Origin: Sulfitobacter sp. THAF37
GTDB lineage: Bacteria; Pseudomonadota; Alphaproteobacteria; Rhodobacterales; Rhodobacteraceae
Assembly (NCBI RefSeq): GCF_009363555.1
Contig: NZ_CP045372.1
Span: 1,809,501-1,873,500 of the forward strand
Direction of reading: 5' to 3'
DNA: 64,000 bases
Made by a program: the position numbers and the translations under genes. Shown one piece after another: positions 47,484 through 55,407 of this stretch (its first letter is position 1; every line of letters starts with the position of its first letter). The notes beneath the pieces are model-generated. The model saw only the letters and a program-made list of their open reading frames with translations, was not told the DNA's origin and searched no databases.

Positions 47484-48479
47484 TCAGAAGTCCAGTGCCG
47501 GGCAGCTGTCGTCGGACATGTAGTCGTGTACCTGAAGCGAGCCGTCCGCGATCTTGGCCGCAGCCTCGTCCACGGCGGTCTGCATCTCTTCGGTCACGAG
47601 GTCGGCGTTGTTTTCGTCCATCGCGTAGCCGATGCCGCCGTTGCCGACGCCCATGACGTTAAAGCCTTTTTCCATGCCTTCACCGTCCTTGAAGGCCTGA
47701 TAGACGGCGTTGTCCACGCGCTTGAGCATGGAGGTCAGGACCTGGCCGGGATGCAGGTGGTTCTGGTTGCTGTCCACGCCGATGGACAGGATATCCTCGT
47801 CCGCGGCGGTTTGCAGCACGCCCACGCCGGTGCCGCCCGCGGCGGCATAGACCACGTCGGCGCCCTGGGAAATCTGCGCCTTGGTCAGTTCGGAGCCTTT
47901 CACGGGGTCGTTCCAGGCGGCAGGGGTGGTGCCGGTCATGTTGGCCAGCACCGTCGCGTCGGCGTTGGCCGCCTTGACGCCCTGGGCGTAGCCGCAGGCG
48001 AACTTGCGGATCAGCGGGATATCCATGCCGCCGATGAAACCGACGGTGCCGGACTCGGATGCCATGGCCGCCATCATGCCGACAAGGTAGGACCCTTCGT
48101 GTTCATTGAACACGACCGAGCGCACGTTGGGCTGGTCCACCACCATGTCGATGATCGCGAAATCGGTTTCGGGATAATCGGGCGCGACCTGGCTGAGCAC
48201 GTCACCAAAGGCAAAGCCGGTCATCACGATCGGATTGTTGCCCGCTTCGGCAAAGCGGCGCAGGGCCTGTTCGCGCTGCGCTTCGGACTGGAGTTCGATC
48301 TCGCGGAAGCTTTCGCCGGTTTCGTCGGCCCAGCGTTGCGCCCCGGTAAAGGCGGCTTCGTTGAAGCTCTTGTCGAACTTGCCGCCGAGGTCGAAGATCA
48401 GCGCCGGTTCGGCCAGCGCGGCACCGGCGCTGAGCGCGGTGGCGGCGGCAGCGCCGAGGAATTTGGTCATAAGGGTCAT
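47484..48479 (-). CDS. BMP-family ABC transporter substrate-binding protein
   Basis: The 331-aa periplasmic protein has a signal peptide (FLGAAAATALSAGAALA) and the BMP (basic membrane protein/PnrA) fold signatures ALIFDLGGKFDKSFNEAAF, VVFNEHEGSYLVGMMAA, VGFIGGMDIPLIRKFACGY and VYAAAGGTGVGVLQTA. Family members such as PnrA bind purine nucleosides, so nucleoside uptake is the most likely role. It is the first gene of the importer operon. No lipobox is present, so it should be soluble in the periplasm. The second ATG at 48470 is an alternative start. Confidence 0.9.
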   Translation of the reverse strand: MTLMTKFLGAAAATALSAGAALAEPALIFDLGGKFDKSFNEAAFTGAQRWADETGESFREIELQSEAQREQALRRFAEAGNNPIVMTGFAFGDVLSQVAPDYPETDFAIIDMVVDQPNVRSVVFNEHEGSYLVGMMAAMASESGTVGFIGGMDIPLIRKFACGYAQGVKAANADATVLANMTGTTPAAWNDPVKGSELTKAQISQGADVVYAAAGGTGVGVLQTAADEDILSIGVDSNQNHLHPGQVLTSMLKRVDNAVYQAFKDGEGMEKGFNVMGVGNGGIGYAMDENNADLVTEEMQTAVDEAAAKIADGSLQVHDYMSDDSCPALDF

Positions 48480-48577
48480 GTCAGTCTCCCGGTTTCTCAT
48501 GTTGGGGCAAGGCGCGCACGGCACCCGCCCGAGATCAGATGATCAGGATCAATTTAGGGCGCAGGCAGGGGGGAGGG

Positions 48578-49042
48578 TCAACCGCTTTCTGTGTTCGGCA
48601 GGGGCGAAACGGGAGGCTGACCACACGGAAAGCGGCGCTGCATGATCACGGCATCGGCATCGGGACCGGCAGCGCGGTGATAATAGGCGCGCCGCATGCT
48701 GACCACGGCAAAGCCGTGCCGTTCGTAGAGCGCGCGCGCGGCAGTATTGTCGGCGGCAACTTCGAGAAAGGCGGTGGCGGCACGGCCCTGCAGACTGTCG
48801 AGCCATCCGGTCAGCAGATACGCGCCGATGCCACGGCGCCGGTGGGCCGGGTCCACGGCGAGGGTCAGAAGCTCTGCCTCGTCGAGAATGAGGCGCGTCA
48901 GCGCGAAACCCTGCGGGTGGCTGTGCAGGCGCACATGCGGGCTGTCCAGCAGGCCGCGCATTTCATCGGCGGACCAGGGCCGGTCGGTGGTGAAGGCGGC
49001 GGCATGCAGCCGGGCCAGCGCATCGGGTGTGTCGGGTGTCAC
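48578..49042 (-). CDS. rimI: Ribosomal-protein-S18-alanine N-acetyltransferase-like GNAT protein
   Basis: The 154-aa GNAT protein has the acetyl-CoA motif VDPAHRRRGIGAYLLTGWL followed by ATAFLEVAADNTAARALYERHGF, typical of RimI, which acetylates the N-terminal alanine of ribosomal protein S18. Assignment rests on this pattern and on tsaB directly upstream (4-bp overlap), a common pairing. The substrate is inferred. The end of the gene is close to the BMP operon start, 98 bp away, on the same strand. Confidence 0.8.
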   Translation of the reverse strand: MTPDTPDALARLHAAAFTTDRPWSADEMRGLLDSPHVRLHSHPQGFALTRLILDEAELLTLAVDPAHRRRGIGAYLLTGWLDSLQGRAATAFLEVAADNTAARALYERHGFAVVSMRRAYYHRAAGPDADAVIMQRRFPCGQPPVSPLPNTESG

Positions 49043-49665
49043 GGCAGGATGGTCGGTGGCGCGTCGCGCGCCGGGGCCGCGTCGGCGGGCCGCAGGTACA
49101 GCGGCGCGGGCCGGTCGGTGACGGTGGCGTAGCGCCCGGCGGTGAGCCGCGCGATGGCCTCGGCCACGGGGTCGCGCGGCGGCTGGCCTCCCGCGCCGAT
49201 CAGCGGGCCGTTGAACACCGGCAGGGTGGCGGCATCGACCAGCTGGGGGCCATCGGGAAGTGACGGATTTTCAAAGCCTTGCAGGTAGACCTGTCCGCGC
49301 CGCGCATCCACGGCGCAGGCGCAGGGGCCGGTCGTGCCCAGCCGCAGCGCGTCAAAGCCTGAAACCCCCACCGCAGGCACACCCAGCCCCAGCGCCAGGC
49401 CGCGGGCGGCGGACACGCCGATGCGGATGCCGGTGAAATTGCCCGGACCGATGCCGACCCCGATGGCGTCCAGGTCCGCATAGGTCACGCCCGCCTCCTG
49501 CAACAGGTCGGCGCACAGACCCATCAGCCGCTCTGCCTGACCCTTGGCCATGTCCTCGTGTCGGCTGGCGCGCATTTGCCCGCCACACAGCAAAGCGACC
49601 GCGCAATGCGCGGCCGATGTGTCGAAAGCCAGGATCACAGGCCCGCTGTGGTCCGTATCAGGCAA
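49039..49665 (-). CDS. tsaB: tRNA threonylcarbamoyladenosine biosynthesis protein TsaB
   Basis: The 208-aa protein of the Kae1/TsaD-like fold works with TsaD and TsaE to make t6A37 in tRNAs reading ANN codons. It begins ILAFDTSAAHCAVALLCGG, typical of TsaB, and has AIGVGIGPGNFTGIRIGVSAARGLALGL in two pieces. It overlaps nfuA by 8 bp and rimI by 4 bp. Essential in most bacteria. Confidence 0.9.
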   Translation of the reverse strand: MPDTDHSGPVILAFDTSAAHCAVALLCGGQMRASRHEDMAKGQAERLMGLCADLLQEAGVTYADLDAIGVGIGPGNFTGIRIGVSAARGLALGLGVPAVGVSGFDALRLGTTGPCACAVDARRGQVYLQGFENPSLPDGPQLVDAATLPVFNGPLIGAGGQPPRDPVAEAIARLTAGRYATVTDRPAPLYLRPADAAPARDAPPTILP

Positions 49666-50218
49666 CCGGGCGCACCTCTGTCACCTCGGGGATATAATGG
49701 CGCAGCAGGTTCTCAATGCCCATCTTGAGCGTCAGCGTGGAGGACGGGCAACCGGCGCAGGCACCCTGCATGTGCAGATAGACGACGCCGCGCTCGAACC
49801 CGTGGAAGGTGATGTCGCCGCCGTCCTGGGCCACCGCGGGGCGCACACGGCTGTCCAGCAACTCCTTGATCTGGCCGACGATTTCGCCGTCTTCGCCGGA
49901 ATGCTCGGCGTGCCCGGAGGTCGCCTTGTGATCGTCGGCCATCACGTTCTGGCCGGACTGGTAATGCTCCATGATCGCGCCCAGCAGGGCAGGCTTCACA
50001 TGGTCCCATTCCACCGCGTCATCCTTTGTCACGGTGACAAAGTCGGTGCCGAAGAACACGCCGGTGACACCCTCGACGCCGAACAGCCGCGTCGCCAATG
50101 GCGAGTTCTGCGCCGCGTCGGCGGTCGGAAAATCGGCGGTCCCCATCTCAAGAACGGACTGGCCCGGCAGGAATTTCAGCGTCGCGGGGTTCGGCGTGGA
50201 TTCGGTCTGGATAAACAT
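49658..50218 (-). CDS. nfuA: NifU-family Fe-S cluster scaffold/carrier protein (Nfu type)
   Basis: The 186-aa protein has an N-terminal Nfu_N domain starting MFIQTESTPNPATLKFLPG, and a C-terminal NifU-like domain with the cluster-binding GACAGCPSSTLTLKMGIE (C-x-x-C). This arrangement is common in alphaproteobacteria and in mitochondria (NFU1), where it supplies 4Fe-4S clusters to targets such as lipoate synthase. It is the first gene of nfuA-tsaB-rimI. The lipoylated SucB and Fe-S SdhB of this window are among plausible beneficiaries. Confidence 0.93.
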   Translation of the reverse strand: MFIQTESTPNPATLKFLPGQSVLEMGTADFPTADAAQNSPLATRLFGVEGVTGVFFGTDFVTVTKDDAVEWDHVKPALLGAIMEHYQSGQNVMADDHKATSGHAEHSGEDGEIVGQIKELLDSRVRPAVAQDGGDITFHGFERGVVYLHMQGACAGCPSSTLTLKMGIENLLRHYIPEVTEVRPVA

Positions 50219-50450
50219 CGTTTTTCCCTATCTCTGGTTGTCCTAGATATGCGGGCTGGGGCGGCGCGAGTCAAGGTGTCTGGAATGATTCTAAATTGGC
50301 GACCTGTGTGGCGGGGCATCGGCCAAGACCCGCTGAAACACGGTGAAATACCGTTTTGAGCTGGTGTGAAACAGGCGTATTCCATCGTGTATCGGGACAT
50401 GAGTCGCGCCGCTAAGCCGCACTGCACTGTCCCTTTTCATGGAGAAAGAA

Positions 50451-50810
50451 ATGGACATTGTCCTGGGGCTGAGCGTGGCAAGCGTGACGGTCCTGTTGTT
50501 CTGCTGGGCCTACGGCGCGCATCGCCGGGCGGTCCCGGCGCGCTGGACCGCGTGGCCGGGCGCCAGCATGTTGACCTGCGTGGCGCTGACGATGCTGGCA
50601 CCGCTGAGCCTGGGCCTGTTCGTCAGGGCCGCCTTTGCGCCGGGCCGGGTGATCGGGACTTTTGACTGGGCACCCGCATTGGTCTGCATCGCCCTGATGG
50701 CGCTGGCCGCGATCATCGGTCCGGTGCTGTTCCGCTCTGCAAGACGCAGCCCGCAGGCGGTGGCCCTGAACACGGCGTCCCCCGCGCCTTTCACCGCCAC
50801 AGCGGTCTGA
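50451..50810 (+). CDS. Small hypothetical membrane protein
   Basis: The 119-aa protein has three hydrophobic segments (LGLSVASVTVLLFCWAYG, ASMLTCVALTMLAPLSLGLFV and ALVCIALMALAAIIGPVLF). The ATG at 50451 has GGAG seven bases upstream. No family is recognised. It stands alone and converges with the universal stress protein gene. Confidence 0.6.
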   Translation: MDIVLGLSVASVTVLLFCWAYGAHRRAVPARWTAWPGASMLTCVALTMLAPLSLGLFVRAAFAPGRVIGTFDWAPALVCIALMALAAIIGPVLFRSARRSPQAVALNTASPAPFTATAV

Positions 50811-50830
50811 GAGGACGGGCAGGGGGCGGC

Positions 50831-51289
50831 TCAGCTGATCGCTTCGAGCCGCTCCTTGCTCATGTCGCCGGGTACGATCGTGACCGGCACCGGCAACGAC
50901 CCGGCCGCACGGGACATCTGTGTGACCAGCGGACCGGGCCCTTTTTTCTTGTCGGCGGAAGCGCCCAGCACCAGAACGCCGATCTCGGGATCCTCCGACA
51001 CGTAGCCGATGATCTCGTCCGTGGGCTCCCCCTCGCGGATGACCAGTTCGGGGTCCACGTTCTGCTTGTCGCGCATCCATTTGGCGAAGACCTCGAAATG
51101 GACCTCGATCCGCTCGCGGGCCTCTTGGCGCATGATATCGCCGACGCCGATCCAGTGATTGAATTCATCCGGCGGGATCACGGCCAGCACGGTGACGCCA
51201 CCGCCCGTGCGCGCGGCGCGCAATGCCGCGAAACGCATGGCATTCAGGCATTCGGTGCTGTCGTCCAGCACGACGAGGAACTTGCGCAT
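50831..51289 (-). CDS. Universal stress protein (UspA family)
   Basis: The 152-aa cytosolic protein has the Usp start KFLVVLDDSTECLNAMRFAA, and the region EIGVLVLGASADKKKGPGPL where the nucleotide-binding G-2x-G-9x-G(S/T) would be expected; the match is partial, so ATP binding is uncertain. Usp proteins support survival under stress and their molecular role is usually unclear. It lies 68 bp after the aminotransferase gene on the same strand. Confidence 0.88.
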   Translation of the reverse strand: MRKFLVVLDDSTECLNAMRFAALRAARTGGGVTVLAVIPPDEFNHWIGVGDIMRQEARERIEVHFEVFAKWMRDKQNVDPELVIREGEPTDEIIGYVSEDPEIGVLVLGASADKKKGPGPLVTQMSRAAGSLPVPVTIVPGDMSKERLEAIS

Positions 51290-51357
51290 CTGGGTCTCCC
51301 TTACCGCCGCGATCATGGCCCCTGTCGCAGGACAGGGCAATCGCAATCTGCACCGGC

Positions 51358-52233
51358 TTAGCGTTGCGAGGCAGCCCAGTCCCAGTACATCTCCCGGACG
51401 CGCCGCGTGACCGGGTTGGCATTGGGGCCGATTTCATAAGCGGTGTCATCGAAGGCGCTGACCGGCGTGACCTTCATCATGTTGCCCGACAGAAACACCT
51501 CGTCCGCCGCCTGGAAGTCTTCGAAAGAAAGCACCGTTTCATGCACTTTCATGCCGTCGGCCTTCATGTTGTCCATGTGCCGCGCGCGGGTGATGCCCGC
51601 AAGGAAGGTGCCGTTCGGGATCGGGGTGAACACCTCACCGTCCTTGACCATGAAAATATTGGCGGTCGCGGATTCGGCGACATTGCCCATCGCATCCGCC
51701 ACCAGCGCATTGCCAAAACCCTTTGACCGGGCCTCTGCCAGCATGCGGGCGTTGTTGGGATAAAGGCAGCCCGCCTTTGCGTTGACCACGTTGTCCTCCA
51801 GCACCGGACGGCGGAACCGGGTGCGGGTCAAGGTCGTCGCGGCTTCGGGCGGGGCCATCGGAATTTCTTCGAGCGAGACGGCAAAGCCGGTGGCGTTTTC
51901 GCGCGGCACGATGCCCAGGTCGTCGCCCTCGATCGCCCAGTACATCGGGCGGATATAGACCGGCTGATCCTTGGCGTAGCTTTCCAGCCCCTCGCGGATC
52001 AGTTCGACCATCGCGTCGGTTTCAACGTTGGGCGTGATCATCAGGGCCCGCGCCGAGCGGTTGATGCGCGCGCAATGCCGGTCAAGGTCGGGCGCCAGCC
52101 CGTCGAACAGCCGCGCCCCGTCGAATACGGTGGTGCCAAGCCATGCGCCGTGATCGGCCGCCCGCATGATCATGTGATCCCCGTCGTGCCACTGGCCGTT
52201 GAAATAGGTCTTGATGTTGGTGCCGGTGGCCAT
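51358..52233 (-). CDS. ilvE: Branched-chain amino-acid aminotransferase-like, PLP fold type IV
   Basis: The 291-aa fold-type-IV transaminase has the start KTYFNGQWHDGDH, the arginine-containing VYIRPMYWA segment, the PLP lysine region VLEDNVVNAKAGCLYPNN, the phosphate-binding GNVAESATANIF and the final PNGTFLAGITRARHM. It is close to BCAT (leucine, isoleucine, valine) but the family includes D-amino-acid and ADC enzymes, so substrate is not certain. The 78-aa gene at 52243 ends 9 bp upstream. Confidence 0.8.
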   Translation of the reverse strand: MATGTNIKTYFNGQWHDGDHMIMRAADHGAWLGTTVFDGARLFDGLAPDLDRHCARINRSARALMITPNVETDAMVELIREGLESYAKDQPVYIRPMYWAIEGDDLGIVPRENATGFAVSLEEIPMAPPEAATTLTRTRFRRPVLEDNVVNAKAGCLYPNNARMLAEARSKGFGNALVADAMGNVAESATANIFMVKDGEVFTPIPNGTFLAGITRARHMDNMKADGMKVHETVLSFEDFQAADEVFLSGNMMKVTPVSAFDDTAYEIGPNANPVTRRVREMYWDWAASQR

Positions 52234-52242
52234 GTCGTCTTC

Positions 52243-52479
52243 CTAGGTCTTGGGGGCGCTGCGATAGATGCCTTCCGGCAGGTTCAGCGCGGCGGTGAGG
52301 TCGCGCAACTGTTCGGGCGACAGGGTGATCTTTGAAATCCGGTCGGTGCGCGGATCCCATTGTTCGAAGGTGATTTCTGAATCGAAGGCCTGGACCGTCA
52401 CGTCCTCGCGCAGGGGCGCGCTGCCTTCATCCACCAAGGTGATCACACTGGCGTCGAATTCGTGTTCGATGGTAAACAT
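52243..52479 (-). CDS. Small conserved hypothetical protein upstream of ilvE
   Basis: The 78-aa protein begins MFTIEHEFDASVITLVDEGS and ends LNLPEGIYRSAPKT, with the central pattern ITFEQWDPRTDRISKITLSPEQL. It looks like a small beta-rich domain found in alphaproteobacteria; I cannot assign a function. The 9-bp gap to ilvE indicates one transcript. The divergent M48 gene lies upstream. Confidence 0.6.
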   Translation of the reverse strand: MFTIEHEFDASVITLVDEGSAPLREDVTVQAFDSEITFEQWDPRTDRISKITLSPEQLRDLTAALNLPEGIYRSAPKT

Positions 52480-52608
52480 GGCGCGAAACTGATCCTTTCG
52501 GCGGTCCATTGCAAGAGGGCGCGTCAAAGTCACGTGATCGGGCTGGCCCCTGCCGTGCGCTGTGTTAGAACGAAAGCGACCCCCTGGCCACCGGAGGACC
52601 GATTGCCG

Positions 52609-53322
52609 ATGATCAAGAAGACCGCTCTGCTTTTGGTGGCGCTCGCCGCTCTGTCGGCCTGCGAGGTTGTTCCCGCAACACCGTTGCCCGCTCCGAACGG
52701 GCCGGCGCCCACCCCATCCGTGCGGATGAGCAGCGATCAGGCTGCACGCAGTTTCGTCCAGGTGGTCCAGACGGTGGAACCCGTGGCGGAACAGGAATGC
52801 CGCGCCCGGACAACGGGCGTGAACTGCGACTTCAACATCGCAGTGGACGACCGGCCCGGACAGCCTGCCAACGCCTTTCAGACGCTGGATAAACAGGGCC
52901 GCCCGGTGATCTTCTTTACCCTCGGGCTGATCGCGGACGCGCGTAATGCGGACGAACTTGCCTTTGTTCTCGGCCATGAGGCGGCGCATCACATTGCCGG
53001 TCACATCAACCGCCAGCAGCAGAATGCGGTGGCGGGGGCGGTGATCTTTGCCGGGCTGGCGACGCTGAGTGGCGGCAACGCCGAGGCAGTGCAGAACGCG
53101 CAGCGGCTGGGGGCCGAGGTAGGCGCGCGGCGCTATTCCAAGGATTTCGAGCTGGAAGCGGATCAGTTGGGCACGATCATCACTGCCCGCGCGGGGTATG
53201 ACCCGTTGCGCGGGGCCGAATTCTTTACCCGCATTCCCGATCCCGGCGACAAGTTCCTGGGGACGCACCCGCCGAACGCGGCGCGGATCGCGGTTGTCCG
53301 GCGGACTGTCGCGGGGCTTTGA
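52609..53322 (+). CDS. M48-family metalloprotease, lipoprotein
   Basis: The 237-aa protein has a lipoprotein signal with lipobox LSAC (IKKTALLLVALAALSAC), the zinc-protease motif LGHEAAHHIAGH (H-E-x-x-H) and the third zinc ligand region SKDFELEADQLGT. It resembles short periplasmic M48 peptidases of the LoiP/BepA class that handle outer-membrane proteins. A TTG at 52603 has a better spacing from GGAGG than the ATG at 52609, so the true start could be two codons earlier. The stop overlaps the YigZ-like start by 4 bp. Confidence 0.85.
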   Translation: MIKKTALLLVALAALSACEVVPATPLPAPNGPAPTPSVRMSSDQAARSFVQVVQTVEPVAEQECRARTTGVNCDFNIAVDDRPGQPANAFQTLDKQGRPVIFFTLGLIADARNADELAFVLGHEAAHHIAGHINRQQQNAVAGAVIFAGLATLSGGNAEAVQNAQRLGAEVGARRYSKDFELEADQLGTIITARAGYDPLRGAEFFTRIPDPGDKFLGTHPPNAARIAVVRRTVAGL

Positions 53323-53714
53323 CCGCCGAGGCGGACAGGCTGTGCAAGCTGGGCGTGGTGCTGACCGACCGCGGGTCGAAATACGCGGTGTCCGGTGCGC
53401 CCGTGCGCGACCGGGCCGCGGTGGACGCGGTGCTGAAGGATCTCAAACGGGACAAGGCCTATGCCAAGGCCACCCACAACACCTGGGGTGTGCAGCTGTC
53501 GGACGGCGGGCGGCTCAAGGGCGACGATGGCGAGGCCGGGGCCGGCATGGTGATCCTGCGGATGCTGGAGCGGGCGGAACTTGCGGATCACGTGATCGTG
53601 GTGACGCGCTGGTATGGCGGCAAGCATCTGGGCGGCGACAGGTTCCGCCACGTGCAGACCTGCGTGTCAGCCTATTTGCAAAGCAATGGCCACGGCGGCA
53701 AAGAAACAGGCTGA
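53319..53714 (+). CDS. YigZ/IMPACT-family protein, N-terminal domain only
   Basis: The 131-aa protein starts with a TTG overlapping the M48 stop (TTGA). It holds the UPF0029 core, KYAVSGAPVRDRAAVDAVL, KATHNTWGVQL, DDGEAGAGMVILRML and VTRWYGGKHLGGDRFR. Bacterial YigZ is about 200 aa with a C-terminal DUF1949 domain, which is missing here. Function in bacteria is unknown; the eukaryotic relative IMPACT regulates translation. The last 48 bp overlap the convergent hemolysin III gene. Confidence 0.75.
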   Translation: MTAEADRLCKLGVVLTDRGSKYAVSGAPVRDRAAVDAVLKDLKRDKAYAKATHNTWGVQLSDGGRLKGDDGEAGAGMVILRMLERAELADHVIVVTRWYGGKHLGGDRFRHVQTCVSAYLQSNGHGGKETG

Positions 53715-54296
53715 GGCGCTGAGCACGAAACTGTGCCAGATCGCGATCTGGAACCGGAACTCGGGCTTGGCAAAGACCCAGGCACCGGCAGAGTAGATGA
53801 TCCCCCCGGTCGCCACCAGAAACAGCGCTGCGGGCGGCAGCACCTGCCACATGGGCCAGAACAGCAGCACCGCCAGCCAGCCCATCACGAGGTAGAGCGC
53901 AAGTGACCCGCGCCCGTCGGTGCCCCAGAACCACATCTTGGCCACCGCGCCCACCAGCGCCAGTGCCCAGACGATGCCCAGCACCCCATAGGCGAAACCG
54001 CTGCCGATCAGGGCGACAAAGGGCGTATAGGTGCCCGCGATCTTGAAATAGATCGCCGCGTGGTCGATCCGGTTCAGAAGCGGGCGCGTCCGGTCCACCG
54101 GCGACAGGTGGTAGATGGCCGAGGCGATGAAGGCAAAAACCATGCACCCCGCGTAGAGCGCCGCCGCCGTGGTCATCCGGCCGGATCCTGCAGCCTCGAT
54201 CAGCAGCAGGATGGAGGCGGGAATGGCCAGGGCCAGGCCCGCGACATGCACCGCGCCGTCTGCAACTGTTTCCGATCTGGAGTATGGGTATGCCAT
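53667..54296 (-). CDS. Hemolysin III / PAQR-family membrane protein
   Basis: The 209-aa protein has seven hydrophobic segments and the PAQR conserved residues: an early D-G-A-V-H, SAIYHLSPVDRT with Ser and His, NRIDHAAIYFKIAGTYTPF with Asp-His, and a late IWHSFVLSASACFF with His. TrhA-type members influence membrane fluidity and energy state in bacteria. Overlaps the YigZ-like gene at the 3' ends by 48 bp, which is more than usual in this window. Confidence 0.88.
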   Translation of the reverse strand: MAYPYSRSETVADGAVHVAGLALAIPASILLLIEAAGSGRMTTAAALYAGCMVFAFIASAIYHLSPVDRTRPLLNRIDHAAIYFKIAGTYTPFVALIGSGFAYGVLGIVWALALVGAVAKMWFWGTDGRGSLALYLVMGWLAVLLFWPMWQVLPPAALFLVATGGIIYSAGAWVFAKPEFRFQIAIWHSFVLSASACFFAAVAIALQIG

Positions 54297-54364
54297 GACG
54301 CTAGGCTAACACGCCTTCATGAACTTTCCATGATGACCTGTCGTCAGCCTGCCTTACAGGATCG

Positions 54365-54739
54365 TTACCCGCCGCGTGCCTGTCGCCGCAGGTGCATCCG
54401 GTAGAGCAGCGGTGCCAGCACCCGGTCATAGAGCCAGCACGCCGCCCCGTGCACACCGGGCAGCAAGAACAGCCGCGCCAGCCAGCGGGTCTGCGGGATG
54501 TCGCGCCACAGCACGATGAAGGCAGGCAGGCCCGCATAGGTCTGCCCGTCCTGTCGCACGTGCAGCCGTTTCGCGGCGTCTTCCGCGCTGATACCCCAGT
54601 CCGCCAGCCTGTCGGTGTCCGACAGGTCGTCGTAGGCGATGGGCAGCGCGGCCTGTTTGCTCAGCCGGGCGTAATGGTCCACTTCACGGCTGCAGACCGG
54701 GCAGGACGCGTTGTAGAGAACCCTGGTATCGTCGCTCAT
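54365..54739 (-). CDS. DUF393 / thiol-disulfide oxidoreductase DCC family protein
   Basis: The 124-aa protein starts with the DCC-type redox motif VLYNASCPVCSREVDHY (C-P-V-C) and contains FIVLWRDIPQTRWLARLF, as in DUF393. The thioredoxin-like fold suggests dithiol chemistry, but no partner is known. The ATG at 54739 is preferred; the frame extends a few codons upstream. It is upstream of hemolysin III on the same strand. Confidence 0.82.
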   Translation of the reverse strand: MSDDTRVLYNASCPVCSREVDHYARLSKQAALPIAYDDLSDTDRLADWGISAEDAAKRLHVRQDGQTYAGLPAFIVLWRDIPQTRWLARLFLLPGVHGAACWLYDRVLAPLLYRMHLRRQARGG

Positions 54740-54776
54740 GCTGCCAAGGTAGGGCGGCGGCACACCGCGAACAGCC

Positions 54777-55133
54777 CTACCGCGGCTTGTTGCTGTCGAT
54801 CCAGCGCGACATCAGTGTCTTGTCCTGAAAACATTCCGGCGGGACGGTGCCGCGTTTCAGCCGGGCGATGCGCTCGGCAAAGGCGACCTGCTTGGACGAC
54901 GGGTAGTTGGCGAACTTGCCCGCAGGCGGTGCGGCCTTGTGCGCCTCGATCCAGGCGGAAAGGGCGGCGCGGTCGCGTTCGATCCCCCGGGGCAGGGCAT
55001 CGCCCGTCTTGGCGGCAAGGATGCGCGCGTAACTCATCTGTTTTTCCGTGGCGGCCAGCGGCTGGCCCAGCGGCAGATCGGGCTGCGCATCCCGGTAGTC
55101 GAAAAGGTCTGGCGTGGCATGGTCTAGCGACAT
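54777..55133 (-). CDS. Hypothetical protein with two repeated modules, downstream of a LexA-type box
   Basis: The 118-aa product from the ATG at 55133 (GAGG eight bases upstream) has two related modules of about 39 residues. The first contains TEKQMSYARILAAKTG and ends WIEAHK; the second contains SSKQVAFAERIARLKRG and ends WIDSNK. The shared pattern is (T/S)-x-K-Q-x-x-x-A-x-x-I-A, then P...D...W-I-x-x-x-K. Similar modules occur, as I recall, at the ends of some alphaproteobacterial DNA topoisomerases. GAAC-N7-GAAC lies 36 bp upstream, so damage induction is likely. An earlier ATG at 55163 lies almost on this box and is less likely. Confidence 0.65.
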   Translation of the reverse strand: MSLDHATPDLFDYRDAQPDLPLGQPLAATEKQMSYARILAAKTGDALPRGIERDRAALSAWIEAHKAAPPAGKFANYPSSKQVAFAERIARLKRGTVPPECFQDKTLMSRWIDSNKPR

Positions 55134-55168
55134 CTGAAGTACCTCGCGGTTGCTTGGCTCCATATATG

Positions 55169-55183
55169 GAACATAAAGAGAAC
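55169..55183 (-). promoter_or_regulatory. LexA-type SOS box (GTTC-N7-GTTC on the minus strand)
   Basis: On the plus strand GAAC (55169-55172), seven bases (ATAAAGA), GAAC (55180-55183), which reads GTTC-N7-GTTC on the coding strand. This direct repeat is the established alphaproteobacterial LexA consensus. It is AT-richer than its surroundings and placed where the promoter of the 118-aa gene should be. Confidence 0.75.
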
Positions 55184-55407
55184 ATTGTCAAGTATTCCTT
55201 AACGCGGCCTCCTTCGCGTCCTCTACATGTAGGGTGGCGCCGAAAGGTTTCAACTAGATGTGCGCAACGGCGCGCCGGTCGAGCCTGCGCGCAGGGGATG
55301 TTCCGGTCCGCGACCGCAGACCGGAACAACAGCTGTCGGAATGAAAGTGGAAACGGCTTGGCCTGTGCCCGTCAGCCGTGTGGTGGGCGGTCCGGAGCCT
55401 GCGTCGT

